From Istiophorus platypterus (lineage: Eukaryota > Chordata > Actinopteri > Istiophoriformes > Istiophoridae): DNA of 64,000 nt. Below the pieces are notes generated by a model. It was not told the origin of the DNA. It made no database searches and saw only the letters and a program-made list of their open reading frames with translations. Both the position numbers and the translations under genes were made by a program. Below, in pieces: positions 1 to 11,608 of this stretch. The stretch lies in contig CM029124.1 in the NCBI GenBank assembly GCA_016859345.1, positions 7,934,501 to 7,998,500 of the forward strand. The letters run 5' to 3'. Numbering within the stretch: position 1 is the stretch's first letter; every line of letters starts with the position of its first letter.

Positions 1-495
1 TGTAATCTGTAATATCTGTATCAGTTAATAATGGAGATGAAGTCATTAATGTACAACAACTGGCTTTCTCAATCATAATTACCCTCAAGAGATTCGGGTA
101 TGTGTAAGATTATATATGTATGTGTGTCCACATGTTACATACACTCAGTATGTCTTATTTATACCAGTTGCTTTTGTGTATATGAGGTACTTACAGTGAG
201 AAAGGGGTGTCTGGTGTTTTTCAGTACTCGGCTCTCTGTGAGTGTATGAGCCACTTCATCCTGTACAGACAAAATGTGGTCAAAGCTTTTTCAAACAGCT
301 AAATGAGAAGGCAAGCGAACAGCACTCTGACCGATACAAACATCAGATACAGACATCCGACACTGTACTCGAAGATAAATTACCAAGAAAAAAAAGTTTC
401 AGTGCCACAAACTCCAGTTAGATGTAGTCCATTTAACTTACTATAAAAGTAATATTAAGACTGATCAATAAATTAACATGTGCTGACAGACTGAC
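1..495 (-). other. akt3: akt3 intron 5 (partial)
   Basis: Non-coding DNA downstream of the exon 5 donor. No exon with kinase-domain coding potential was found here on the minus strand. It is AT-rich with a short TATG/TGTG-rich stretch near 110-130 and nothing else recognisable. Confidence 0.8.
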
Positions 496-627
496 CTTGG
501 CTATGATGACTTCTTTTTTAAGGATTTTCATGGCATAATATTTCCCACTGGCTTTTTCTCGTACAAGAATTACTTTGCCAAAGGTTCCCTTTCCCAGCAG
601 CTTCAGGTAGTCGAAGTCACTCATTGT
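496..627 (-). CDS. akt3: akt3 coding exon 5 (start of kinase domain)
   Basis: The acceptor is CACTAG (AG at 629-628) and the donor is GTCAGT (from 495). Length is 132 nt, phase 0 at both ends. It encodes residues 144-187: TM, then SDFDYLKLL, the glycine-rich ATP loop GKGTFGKV (155-162), ILVREKASGKYY, and the AMKILKKE strand with the catalytic Lys177, ending IIAK. The methionine at 145 is internal, not a start. Human AKT3 has Asn146 where this protein has Ser146. The next exon should continue with the alpha-C region and lies off the left edge. Confidence 0.97.
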
Positions 628-1647
628 CTAGTGGGAGGGAAACACAAAAGACCAATGTTATTGATTCATCTGTGCTTCATTCAGAGTATGTTACGGCATT
701 TTGAAGTCTAGTGTTCTTCTAGCAATTTGTGATTTGAGAAGTTTCAATACTACTGTTAGTACAATACCTGAGTTTGAGTACCAATGCTTTTTTGCTCTGA
801 GGAATATAATCGCCATTTTCTACAGAACCCTTTTTTCATTCAACAAAAGATGCAAAAGCTTGAAAGTGTTTTATTTTATCTCAAAACAAAACAGCCAAGC
901 CTAAAAAAATTAAAAAACAACCTAAAATTGGCAAGAATTTGGAAATGATTTAAATCAAGAACTTATTTAGAACAAAGGGATGTGATCAAGCCAACGAGAT
1001 AACTAATCTTACCAGACATTTGATGCCAACCTTCTGTTCTTAAGAGTTTGATACTAAGTGCTATTGACATATTTTGGTTAGGGCCTAAAAAAATATAGTT
1101 TCCTAGTGACACTTAGTGCCACTGACAGGGCAAAACTTCCCCTTGACCAACCCTTTAGTCTATGACAAGACATTTTGTGAAAAATGCATTTTTACAGAGT
1201 TACTCACATTTCTGTCATTAAGGCACTTGTGCAAAATTACACCCCACAAAATCTTTTTAGTGCGGGGTGTAATGAACTGTGAGGCCTGCAGGGGGCTCTA
1301 CCTGTACTTCAGACTGTTCACTCAGCTAACTGAAGAGATCTGATTTAATTCTTACTCAAGTGTAGCTGCCTTTGATACCAACTAAATTTACAGAAATTAT
1401 TTTCCATGGCTGCTTTTACTTGCTGGATCACTATGATTTGGCAAAAACAATTTACATCCTTGTTGTTATGGGGGCTATTTCATTAGTTGACACAAACTGA
1501 GAGGAAAATTTTTTAAATTGCGTGCTGTCAAAGGTAATAACCGATTCCACGGCAATGAAAAGCAACAGTACAGTTGGAATAATTTAGGTATTTTCAGAGT
1601 GAGTATGTGTTTGTATGACTGTGTGCACATCTGCTGTTGTGTGTTAC
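628..1647 (-). other. akt3: akt3 intron 4
   Basis: About 1.0 kb between exon 4 and exon 5, the shortest complete intron here. It is AT-rich with no microsatellite array longer than about 20 bp and no recognisable repeat. A local inverted similarity, the segment ACACCCC near 1240 and its complement GGGGTGT near 1264, could form a small hairpin. Confidence 0.85.
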
Positions 1648-1792
1648 CTTGCGTTTGTGGTGTGTGGTAGAGATGTCCATCTCCTCCTCGACCATGTTGT
1701 CGATATTGGAGGTGGGGCTGCACTGGATCCTCTCCTCCTCTTGTCTCTGCAGCTTGTCAGCCACCATCTGGATGGCCTCTGTCCACTCATCT
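1648..1792 (-). CDS. akt3: akt3 coding exon 4 (PH C-terminal helix and linker)
   Basis: The acceptor is AACCCAG (AG at 1794-1793) and the donor is GTAACA (from 1647). Length is 145 nt. It finishes Arg95 and encodes residues 96-143: the amphipathic C-terminal helix of the PH domain (DEWTEAIQMVADKLQRQEEE), then the acidic PH-kinase linker (QCSPTSNIDNM, VEEEMDI) ending STTHHKRK. The Ser120-Pro121 linker site is kept. The linker is the least conserved part of AKTs, and the changes from human (Met104, Lys108, Ile117-Gln118, Val129) fall where variation is expected. Confidence 0.97.
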
Positions 1793-1835
1793 CTGGGTTT
1801 AGACCATACAACGAGATAAGGTTTGTGGAAGCACT

Positions 1836-1935
1836 ACTCAGCTCAACTCAACTCAACTCAGATTTATTTATACAGCACTTTACACATTACACAGTGCATC
1901 CAAAGTGCTTTAGAGCACACAGAGGAAAACAAAAG
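1836..1935 (+). repeat. Dispersed teleost repeat tail
   Basis: The pattern CAACTCAACTCAACTCA, then TTTATTTATACAGCACTTTA, then CAAAGTGCTTTA is a form I recognise as recurring many times in fish genomes, probably the tail of a SINE/LINE-type element. A short similar core (AAAGTGCTTTACAG) recurs near 31550. It sits in akt3 intron 3, 40 bp upstream of exon 4 in gene orientation. Confidence 0.45.
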
Positions 1936-2334
1936 AAAGGAGACAGACACAGCACATCAGGGAGGGAAAGAAATAATAAAGGTTAGAATAAGAACAGAGT
2001 TAAGATGATTAAAAAATAAATTAACAAATTAACAAAACAACTTTATAAGAAGAAGAAGAAGGCGGCAATACAGTAGAGAGATTAGAAGATCAGAGATGCT
2101 ATAAAGAAGAATGAGTGATACCAAAGTAGAGTTACAGCAATTGAGATGTGCGGATATGAAGGCACTGATGACTTTCTACAGGTCAGAAACACAGAGAATT
2201 GATCTGAGACACTGCAGCTCTGACCAAAACTTGATATTAAAACCACTAACACCAATACATACTCCCATTCACTGCTACTGACCTGCATTACTGTTTAACT
2301 GGATACAAATGACTGAGACACGGTCCTTCATTTC

Positions 2335-2690
2335 CAATTTATTGAATGAAAAATGATTTGTCATTTGACAGAAAATTCTTTTGATGATTGATTAATCAAT
2401 GTTGTAATTTTTCAAGCAAAAGTACCATAAACTGATTTCAGCTGCCTCAAATGTGAGGATCTCATTCTCTATAACCTTTTCTATACTTTTTTGCACATAA
2501 ATGACAATAAATTGAATATCATTGGGGTTTGGACTTGTGGCCGATTAGAACAATCAATATGAATATCTTGCCTTGACATCAGGGAAATTGTAACAGGTAT
2601 TTCATGCAAATTTCTGATATTTCACGGAGAAAATGAGTAAACAAGAAAAATAAATCAGCAGACTAATCGATAAAGAAAGTTATTGTTTCT
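2335..2690 (+). repeat. Old interspersed repeat, family A, copy 1
   Basis: It shares an ordered set of motifs with the copies at 33780 and 35745: a GATAATTGATTAATC-like start, TTTTTCAAGCAAAA, CTCAAATGTGAGGAT, AAATTGAATATC, TTTGGACT, GGAAATTGT, and an end with AATCGATAA and TTATTGTTT. I know this arrangement as an abundant percomorph dispersed element but cannot name it. Divergence among the three copies is high, so they are old. Confidence 0.65.
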
Positions 2691-3127
2691 GTATACGTGT
2701 TTTTGATACAGTCTCAACAGAAAGTGAACATATGAAGGTTAGAAGCAGAGGTATCGAAGGGCTATCATATTAGATAACATGACATTGTACAACTGCTCCT
2801 GTTATTTTACCCCTGTGCCCTGTCCAGCTTGGGCCTGACTTGAAATGCCTGACTGATCAAACAGCATAATACATACATACAATAATACATAATTGAAAAC
2901 AGCCCTGCTAACAATACATTACACAGGTGTAAAATAAAGTATTGGTCATAGGTTCTCCAATAGGATGACTAGTGCACTTATCAACCAGGGTTCTGAAGGC
3001 GCTAAAGTGCTTTCAATTAACATAAACACCTATTTGTTCAACAGAGAGGAAACATGGTCAACTAGAGAATCAACCAAATGAGCAATGATCATGGAGCAGA
3101 ACTAATGCCTACCAGGCTGTGCATGTG

Positions 3128-3215
3128 TGAGAGGATGAGAGAGAGAGTGTGTGTATGTGTGTTTGTGAGAGAAAAAGAGAGAGAGAGAGGGACAGAAAGA
3201 GAGAGAGAGAGGGAC

Positions 3216-3264
<49 letters not shown>
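3128..3264. repeat. GA-rich tract with pure (GA)22 end
   Basis: Purine-only tract made of GAGAGA with two GGGACAGAAA interruptions. 3221-3264 is an uninterrupted (GA)22. TG tracts border it on the left. Confidence 0.9.
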
Positions 3265-3268
<4 letters not shown>

Positions 3269-3431
3269 GTGTATGTGTAGGAGAAGGTGAGTATGTGCAC
3301 AGACGCACACCCATGCATTAGCAGGAACAATGCACTGTTGTTTGCTAACATTGTTCCTCCCCATTGACTTTCCATTAGCAGTGTTGTTCAACATCTGTTG
3401 AGAGGAAGTATGTGAGTTTGATGCTGTGTGG

Positions 3432-3434
<3 letters not shown>

Positions 3435-3464
<30 letters not shown>
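3435..3464. repeat. (TG)15 tract
   Basis: Uninterrupted TG dinucleotide run in akt3 intron 3. Confidence 0.9.
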
Positions 3465-3466
<2 letters not shown>

Positions 3467-3630
3467 ATCATCATCTATAGCAGAGGAGCACCCATGCATC
3501 AGAATGTGTAGATACATTAACAGCATTTAACGATGATGAATATAATGGTTTATTCACAGGGCCAAGCTTTACTTTGCTCTAATAAACAAGAAGAGAAGAG
3601 AAGCGAAGTGAAGCGAAAAGAAGAGGAGAG

Positions 3631-3665
3631 CAGAGCAGAGCAGAGCAGAGCAGAGCAGAGCAGAG
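3631..3665. repeat. (CAGAG)7 pentanucleotide tract
   Basis: Seven exact CAGAG units, preceded by degenerate GAAGC/GAAGA units from about 3590 and followed by GAAGA units. Confidence 0.9.
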
Positions 3666-4613
3666 AAGAGAAGACTTTAAGTTAAAGTTGTCTAGGGTTT
3701 CATCAAGTTCCTGAAAATGTAAATCTGGTTAATTTTGTATAGAAACAATGTTTTTGTTTATCAAATATTTCTGATTTTGAATATAAACAGAAAATGCTGA
3801 AAAAGTTGTTTCCTCGTGACTGAATTGGGTTCAGAAAGAATTATCCTTCAAATCTTCCCTCAAACACAGTTAAATCCTGTGTCACATGCTTGGGTACACG
3901 TTTGCAGAAAACTCCAAAGATCCTGAACAGAGGTGAACCAGAGATGATATGCAAATATTCAGAAACCCTCTTGACTCCAGGAGAGCAATTTGGGATTTAC
4001 GAGTGTGCACTTTCAAATACACTTACCCAGTGTAAACCGTGAGAAGATCATAATAATGAAACCTGTTTGACTACCAAAAGATCACCCCTGTGTCTTTTGT
4101 TTTGTTTTGAGTTAGATGCCCATATGTTTCCTTGAAGGATCTGGAAGAACAACCATCTGAACCTAAACAGAGCAGTGTGTTTTTAAGATCTGAATGCCTT
4201 TCTAGTGCAAAGACTTCTGAGCATACCCTACACACTCCAAAACAAGGGCAAACTCAAGCTACACTCCATCTACAACAATGGAGCACTCAATTTGTGGCAC
4301 CCACCATGTGTGTGTGTGTGTGTGCGTGCACGTGTGTGTGTGTGTGTGTATGTCTAGCTACATGAAAAGCAATGGGAACTCTCTCAAGGTCAGGCAGCAG
4401 ATAAATGCTCTCTCTCTTGGTTAGAGTGTTTTTTCTATAATGAGTTTTTTTTGCTAATGAGAGATAATGGGCCTGCCTACTATCGGGCACCATGCCAACA
4501 TGTGCCACCCTCTCTGCTCACGGCTGGGGCTGTGGTAGCTGGAGCCCTGCCAGCACTGGTACAGTACAACAGATACAGTAACACACACACAGAGGCACAG
4601 ACAGCCAGTTGTG

Positions 4614-4614
<1 letters not shown>

Positions 4615-4702
<88 letters not shown>
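4615..4702. repeat. (CA)44 tract
   Basis: Uninterrupted 88-bp CA run in akt3 intron 3. A shorter TG-rich tract lies 250 bp to the left (about 4308-4349), which makes an inverted complementary pair. Confidence 0.95.
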
Positions 4703-4706
<4 letters not shown>

Positions 4707-5272
4707 TTTCCAACCCACTTAAACTTCAATGATGCTCATCTCTTCTGCAAACACACACACACTTCTACACAAAACACACCCACATCTGGAGCTTACAGTT
4801 ATCCACTTAGAGACTTGCAGTTTGCATATATGTGACTTTAAAAAATAATCAGTAGAAATGGTTTAGTTCAATGCCAACTCTGAAATGTTTATTTGATTCT
4901 GTAGAGGCAAAACTATTAGAAAGCAACATATAACACAAACAAACTTGGACAGACAGCTGCAACACCAACACACACACACACGCACACAGATAAAAAAAAC
5001 ACACACAAACTCAAAGGATGCACAGAAGCATCTGTGGTCTTCTGGGCAAAGCTGTTCATTTTCTGGAGATAAACACCTCAGCTCCTCAGAAAGGAACTGA
5101 GCAGCTGGAGAATTTATGCCGACGCTACTTGAAAGGTCTCCTTTCCACTCTCTCTCACCCTCTCCCTTTCCCTAAAACACACACACACACAAAGGCACTC
5201 ATACAAAAAACCCCACAAACCCTGCAAGCCTCATACATACCCCTGCCCTTGATGATACTTTTACCCAAATGA

Positions 5273-5278
<6 letters not shown>

Positions 5279-5311
<33 letters not shown>

Positions 5312-5464
5312 CACACACACATATATATATACACACACACAAACACATACATATATATATGTATACATATGTATACATACGTATATATATACATATATGT
5401 ATACATATACACATGTATACATATATATACATATAACATATGTAATATATAGATATAACATACC

Positions 5465-5512
<48 letters not shown>

Positions 5513-5537
5513 TATATATACATATATACACATATAT
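5279..5537. repeat. Mixed AT/CA/TATACA microsatellite block
   Basis: About 260 bp of alternating pyrimidine-purine sequence: (AT)n, (CA)n and ATACATATAT units. It lies 580 bp from exon 3 and has potential for Z-DNA or cruciform structure. Confidence 0.9.
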
Positions 5538-6115
5538 TATATTAACTGATGTTTACTCTAATGTCATGGTCATTTAAAACTGACATGTTTGTTTCTTGTT
5601 TACTTCTTTTTTACTTGACCAGAAATAAATAATCTTTTGATGCATTCTGCGTACAAAGTTCTTAAGTTGAAATGAAGACAACCCCAGCCACTGTGCGATT
5701 CTGAAAAATGCTTCCTCAAGTAGATGAAAGAAAAAATCTGACTTTTGAAACAATTTGGTCTTTTATTTGACAGGTTTTAACAAGCTTAAATGTTGTTTAT
5801 TTTTATCCAAACTGCTGGATGAGAGAAAATCAAACAGTCTGCGGTGATACACGCAGAGAGCTTTAAATAGCCTGTTTCGCCTCGGGTCTATTTCCCCCAA
5901 AACATCTTAGCACTAAGACATAAAAAGTTCATTTCTCACTTCCAGCTTTAAAGAGAGCTCTGGCTGAATGTCATTATCAAATTTGAATCAAGCCAGACCC
6001 AGTCTAATATATATGATTAGAGCTCTCACAGGAAAACAGTACTTGACCTCCTCATTGTTCACTGAGCAGCAATGACTGGAGGATAATCTAAGGGCCAAGT
6101 CTTTAGGGAACTGAC

Positions 6116-6227
6116 CTCTCGTCAGGTGAGTCCACATGGAAGGTCCTCTCGATGACTGTGGTCCACTGGAGGCAGCGTATGATGAAGGTATTTGGCTTCG
6201 GCCTCTCTGTCTTCATCAGCTGACATT
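6116..6227 (-). CDS. akt3: akt3 coding exon 3 (second half of PH domain)
   Basis: The acceptor follows a clean pyrimidine tract (TTCTTCTTCTCAG, AG at 6229-6228). The donor is GTCAGT (from 6115), a slightly weak GTC form. Length is 112 nt. It completes Lys58 and encodes residues 59-94, starting CQLMKTERPKPNTF and continuing through IIRCLQWTTVIERTFHV to SPDE, with two bases of Arg95. Cys59 and Cys76 match the conserved PH-domain cysteine pair. Arg85 corresponds to Arg86 of AKT1, a PIP3 contact. The end reads DSPDER where human AKT3 has DTPEER, a conservative difference. Confidence 0.97.
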
Positions 6228-7075
6228 CTGAGAAGAAGAAGAAGCAGGAAGAGGTAAGAATTCTTAATTCTAGAGGGTGAGGTGCTTTTAGTTACTTTAG
6301 TCCCACTCCTGCTAGAACAAAGTGCCTGACGACCTGAGATCATTCACAACTGTGTCAATGTTCAAAAGGAAGCTTTTAAGTAGTTGCTGTGTCTGTGTAT
6401 GCTCGGTTTAATGTCATTTTTCTGTGGTTGGTGGACTTTCGCTTTTTGTTATTGCTGCATTTTCTAACATTTTTCATTATCATATTCTTCATATGTTACT
6501 TGAATTTTGTACTAATAAGGCTCTAATTTTGAAAGATATTGAACTGAATTGTCGAACTCAGACCATAATTCTCCCCCATTGTTAAGCTATAGCAAAAATG
6601 TTTTTTTTTCCACTGAGAACATTTTGGCATGTCTCAGCAAAAAAAGTCACAGGTGTAAATAAAATTACTGAAGGCAAAATTCCATGTTTAGGTATTTTCA
6701 AACCAAAGAAATGTGTCTTGAATAACAAGTTTCTCTTAACATTATCATTAAGAAAAAATGCAACTTATATCTCAATTTACTGGGCAATAACTTCGGAAAC
6801 TGATAACTCAAATAAAGGTGCTTCCCTGTGCCAAGGGATATCATGTGCTGCAGAGTGTACACATCTGGTGAATACGTGAAGAGACACATTTCTGTGAAAA
6901 TGGGTAATACAGTAGGCCATTTTTACACAAATGCAAAATACAGTACACAAACACAGGATGTACGCACACATAGCCAGATGGGGCTGTGACTTTGCTTTGG
7001 GAAGGAATGCATCTTCATTGTCCCTCAGCAGTCTCTGTGGTTACTGGGGACAAGAGCATGTAAAAGAGCATAATG

Positions 7076-7305
7076 ATCCATCTTCTGTCCTCTCATGTCC
7101 CCCATTTTTTCTTTGTTCTACATATATCACACTCCATTTCTCTCCCGTTTTCTCCTCCCCTCTGTTCTCCGGCTATGTTCTGTCATTCTCTCCTCAGCGT
7201 CTCTCCTGCCCTCATCTCTCCCCTGCTTGTTTCCTCTCCTCCTTCCTCCCTCCCCACCTTTCCTCTCACCTTCCATCCTCAGCTATCCCTTCTTCCAATT
7301 ACTTT
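7076..7305. repeat. Pyrimidine-rich asymmetric block 1
   Basis: The plus strand is strongly C/T-dominated (CTCCTTCCTCCCTCCCC and similar), so the akt3 sense strand is purine-rich here. It produces Ser/Pro/Leu open frames that are not genes. Confidence 0.7.
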
Positions 7306-7774
7306 CTGTTTAAATGTGGCACAGCACAGCACGTCACGGCTCGGCCTAAATATAGACAGGAAGGTTAATGACAAAACCACTCAGGTCGTACGCACAGCAG
7401 TTTCAATGTAAAGCCAGACACACACAGACACACACACACACACAAAGAAGTTTTCTACCTGACTCGTGAGCTAGGCCTGCTGTGCTGCCAGAAAACAAGG
7501 TCATGCTATGGTTGATGCCAAAAAAATACTCACGCATGGACACACACACACACCAGTGATACTGAACTTTGAATGTTAGCTGAAATTGGGTTGTTTGCCA
7601 CAGCAGGCAATTGTGAAATCTGTGTAGCAGTTTAGTGGGTGTATGTGAGTGCATGCATAAGTGTGTTTGTGCATGTGTGTGCATGTGTGTGCGCGAGCGA
7701 CAGGCTTGTATGTATGAGTCCCTCTGCAGGGAACAGGCCTGTACCATCTCTGTTCCATCTGACCACTTCTGTTG

Positions 7775-7778
<4 letters not shown>

Positions 7779-7813
<35 letters not shown>
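7779..7813. repeat. (CA)n tract
   Basis: About 17 CA units in akt3 intron 2, with a further ACACAC stretch to 7890 interrupted by CGCACACTTA units. Confidence 0.85.
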
Positions 7814-7815
<2 letters not shown>

Positions 7816-7974
7816 AAATAAACAAACACAAAGATACACGCACACTTACGCACATTTACGCACACTTACTCACACACACACACACACACGCCACCTGGCC
7901 TCCCAGCTTTGGGCAACAGATGTGGCGGTGCCAGTGCTGTGCCAAGCAGCCGGGGCCGGATGTATGGCCTGGCT

Positions 7975-8465
7975 TGTCCTCCTCACAAACTCTCTTCCTC
8001 TCCCCCTTTTCCGTGTTCTCCAATCCTGTCTTCGTCTCCTCCTCCCTGTCTGTTCAGCCCAGATGATCCTCCTCTCCTCTTCTCTTCTCCTCCCTCATCC
8101 TACCTTCCTCTCCCCCATATTTCGACAAACCCTAACCCTCCGATTCCTCCATACCTCTCTCCTCCTTCCATCTCTGCCCTCTCTCTTCTTCATCTCTCCA
8201 CCCCACGTCTCCAATTTTCTCTCCCTCTGCCCCCTCCAATCGATTCCCATCGCTCATTCCTTGTACTTGTCCTCCCTTCTGGACTTCTATCTTTCTGTCT
8301 CCTCCTCCACCCTTGGATGTACCATTCTTTATCATTTTCTCAGAGGTATCAGCTTGTATTCTACCATTCGTCATCATTTTCTTTTTTCATCGTCATCTCA
8401 CACCTCTACTCCTATAATCCCTCCTCTTCCTCTCCTGTTGTTGCGTCCATCACAAGTCCTCACTA
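7975..8465. repeat. Pyrimidine-rich asymmetric block 2
   Basis: Nearly 500 bp dominated by C and T on the plus strand (TCCTCCTCTCCTCTTCTCTTCT and similar), with few purines. Such polypurine-polypyrimidine DNA can form triplexes. Reading frames over it (Ser/Pro/Leu-rich) are artefacts. Confidence 0.75.
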
Positions 8466-10082
8466 AACTGTTTGGTCGGTATTTCACATAGCATTTTCCA
8501 AAGCTATTCAAATAAAAAAAAGAAAAAGTCAAGATTTCTCAATGTATTCAGTTTCACTAGTCAGATTATGACTGGATATCAGTGATGCATTGACATGAGA
8601 AAACAATGGCACCAACATGGGACGATTTATTTATTAAGAGACATACTGTATGCTATAATATATACTGCATATACACTAAGTGTTTCATCTGTTTTATCCA
8701 GAAAAATTGTGGCTACCAATCTACAATGAGTGTAGTTTAGTTTTCATTTTCTAGAAAATCTGGTAACTTGATAATCCTGTTTGTTTACAAAATTAAGCAA
8801 CTCAAAAAAGGTCAGAAATGTTATTTACCTCCTTTCAACTTTCTCATTGTATTTCCTCTGTTGTAATACAAAACAGCTAAATGCAGTCATTAGGCTTCTA
8901 ACTACTATAATTTCAGTGACAAGACCGCATTATATCTAGTCTTTTATCGATCATATTCAAAGTAAAATGGGTTTGTTTATGATTTCATCTCACTATGCTC
9001 TTATCATTAGGTCAGATGTTCACATTTGTATGTGGATCTCTGTAGTTTTTATATGTTTCTTTGTTTGGTTTGTTCTCCCATTGAGCCCAATTTGATTTTA
9101 CCTACTCTAATGTACATTCCATTTTTTTAATTTTTTTTTTTTTTTAAAGTCTATCTGATTGGTATTTTGCTAGAGGACACAATATTATATGCTACTCATC
9201 TAATCTCAACCACCAAGTCCACTTTTGGGTTTTCAACAACCCCCATTATTAAGGACATACTTCATCTCAATCATTGTATATTTTTGAATGTTATTATCAT
9301 TAGTGTGATAGCTACAATTCAGCATCAGAGTCTGGAGAAATGTAAAAACTAAGCCTGACCTTCCTCAGACACTATCACCCCTGATAGCAGGGAATTCAAC
9401 TGTGATATACTAGCTTGAACAGCCTTATTGTCTTTAATGTAGTATAAAGTAATGTCAGACTTTCTTCTGTCATATTATGGGACACAACCTTTTTTGTTTT
9501 TTGTTTTTCCCCCAAAGCCAAAAAGCCTGGAAAGCAAACACAAAGTTTTTACTGCCAATCTCCATTTATTGTTTGAACAATGAAAGGTGATAGTGGTGGT
9601 AATGTGACTGAGAGACATTAAAATTCATCTTGTTAACTCATTAGCTGGTTAATTACACATGTCAACGACACTGTGGCGCTTGTTAACCAGGTGTAGACAG
9701 ATGATATACTGATAAATGGTTAATTAGAGACCTCAGTGAATTCTGTAAAGCGCACCAACGCTGTGAAGACTGATGACTGACAAGATGTACTGATGCAATA
9801 ACTGCTCTACCATTTCACTGTGGCTCTGTGTGATGAAATCACTAGAATGTTTCAGCAACATCTCATAAAAATTTACATGAAAGACTTGTTTTGCATTGAC
9901 ATTTGGGAAATATAAAAATATAATCGGATAGAGGATATAGGCTATTACATGTCCTTCAACTGTAAAACATGGGTTCCCTGCTGAAGAGTCCTAAAGCAAG
10001 ACACTGATTCTCTACCACCTACAGAGGTTCTGCTCTAAATTAATGTGTTGCCTACAGGCATTAATCTCAGCAGGTGTCACAG

Positions 10083-10101
10083 TATCATTATCATTATCAT
10101 T

Positions 10102-10132
<31 letters not shown>

Positions 10133-10133
10133 A
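10083..10133. repeat. TTATCA/TCA repeat tract
   Basis: Four ATCATT-type hexamer units pass into about ten TCA triplets. Confidence 0.9.
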
Positions 10134-10754
10134 CCTGTTACCAGACACCCCTATTTTTGTACACCAGCCTGAAAATAAAAAGGTTACTGTTCTTCGATCC
10201 TTCGGATTGCAGTTATAACTGTAATCTCCTTTTGAAAGCTAACTTTAAATTTTACCACCAAAGAGTCAGAATGATTATAAGAGATGCTCAAAGTTACAGA
10301 GGCACAAACATGGTTGAAATGTAAGGCTTTTTTTGGCCTCACCTGTTTTTTTGACATAAAAAAAGAGAATATAAAGGCCTGTAGTAGCTTTTGCAGTGAT
10401 ATGAGGATCGTAATTGCTTTGCACAGACAGAGCTTCTTGAACTGACCTAAACACACTTTAAGTAGTGATACCAAGGCCAATGCAGAGGTGGAACGGTCTG
10501 TTTTAAAACGTTAATTATGAGGCTACAAACAAGTAGGGAGAAGATTAAGGTACTTGGAAAAATTGCTACTCATCTTTCTGAGTAGCTCTTTATGACAAAA
10601 AAATAAATAAAAATACTCACAGTTTATAACATTTTACTGTTTTTACACCGAAGGCAGTAAAAATTTAAAAAAGCTCCAAAGTAGTGCATCGGGGATTGAA
10701 AAGCTGCATCTTTCAGATAAGCAGGAGATGGCTGGACACACTCCGAGTTGCTGT

Positions 10755-10787
<33 letters not shown>

Positions 10788-10788
10788 A
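10755..10788. repeat. (CTAT)n tetranucleotide tract
   Basis: About eight CTAT units followed by a short ATATAT run, 95 bp downstream of exon 2 in gene orientation. Confidence 0.9.
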
Positions 10789-10881
10789 CATATATATATA
10801 ATGAATCAAAGATACAGGTACAGTAGGATTAAAGCAAAGTGACAGGAGGCGGTTTTGATATATATTTGGTAGGTAACGTAC

Positions 10882-11007
10882 TTGCTACAGAAAAGTTATT
10901 TAGGGGGTAGGGCAGGTCTGCATCCTGAGGTTTCTCTTTGTAGCCGATGAAAGAGCCGTCTGTCTTCAACAAGAAGTAACGCGGTCGCCAGTTCTTTATG
11001 TATTCAC
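10882..11007 (-). CDS. akt3: akt3 coding exon 2 (core of PH domain)
   Basis: The acceptor is CTTCAG (AG at 11009-11008) and the donor is GTACGT (from 10881). Length is 126 nt. It completes Gly16 and encodes residues 17-57 plus the first base of Lys58, beginning EYIKNWRPRYFLLK and ending PLNNFSVA. It carries the phosphoinositide-binding Glu17, Arg23, Arg25 and Asn53. Glu17 is the position of the known E17K oncogenic and overgrowth substitution in human AKTs, and it is wild type here. The segment KPQDADLPYPL lacks the extra residue found in AKT1 and is typical of AKT3. A 103-bp (CA)n tract lies about 250 bp upstream in intron 1. Confidence 0.97.
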
Positions 11008-11258
11008 CTGAAGAGAAAAGTGGATACAAAGAGGAAAATTTTAGTCAGATCAATTAAACACTTGGTGCAAACACAAATGAATTCAAATCACAAGGCCAAC
11101 AGTGATGATGAGACTAAAAATAATAGTGCACTCAGAACTAATCATGATTATGATCATACATGGAAAGCATTAATTGCAGTAGTAATTCTGGTCATGATTT
11201 TAAAACACAGATTTTATTTCTGAGACGGATAAGAGTCTGTAAGCTGAACTCTCATCTG

Positions 11259-11363
<105 letters not shown>

Positions 11364-11577
11364 ATGGGGTATCCCTGTGACTCCCACAGCACTTGCCAGA
11401 TTCAGATCGGATTATCATGTAAAAAATGACAAAAACATGTTTACCAGCACAACACTCAAACTATCGATGCCAGAAACATCATCTGGCTGATACATGGGCA
11501 GGTGTCGAGGTGATGACCCTTTTACCAAACACACACACACACATAAACAAGCACACAGAATGCACACGGAATACACA

Positions 11578-11608
<31 letters not shown>

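Larger units (their letters stand above)
1793..6115 (-). other. akt3: akt3 intron 3
   Basis: 4.3 kb between exons 3 and 4. It contains a dispersed-repeat tail (about 1836-1935), an old interspersed repeat (about 2335-2690), a GA tract, an AGAGC-type pentanucleotide tract, two TG tracts, a (CA)44 tract and a mixed AT/CA block at 5279-5537. The remaining stretches (2700-3060, 3670-4300, 5540-6110) show nothing recognisable. Confidence 0.85.
6228..10881 (-). other. akt3: akt3 intron 2
   Basis: 4.65 kb between exons 2 and 3. Two strongly pyrimidine-rich plus-strand blocks (7076-7305 and 7975-8465) flank several short CA/TG tracts (7421-7445, 7779-7813, 7870-7890). The stretch 8500-10050 is AT-rich and unremarkable. 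A TCA/TTATCA tract and a CTAT tetranucleotide tract lie near its 5' end. Confidence 0.85.

Noticed and set aside
433..624. Methionine-initiated 63-residue frame reading SDFDYLKLLGKGTFGKV
   Set aside because: It is not a separate small gene. The Met is residue 145 of akt3, and the frame runs through the exon 5 donor into intron.
4454..4729. Cys-Val and Thr-His repeat proteins at this and about twenty other CA/TG arrays
   Set aside because: These are direct translations of dinucleotide microsatellites.
7909..8491. 185- and 189-residue Ser/Pro/Leu-rich frames
   Set aside because: Two overlapping frames are both open because the DNA is almost only C and T. This is low complexity, not coding.
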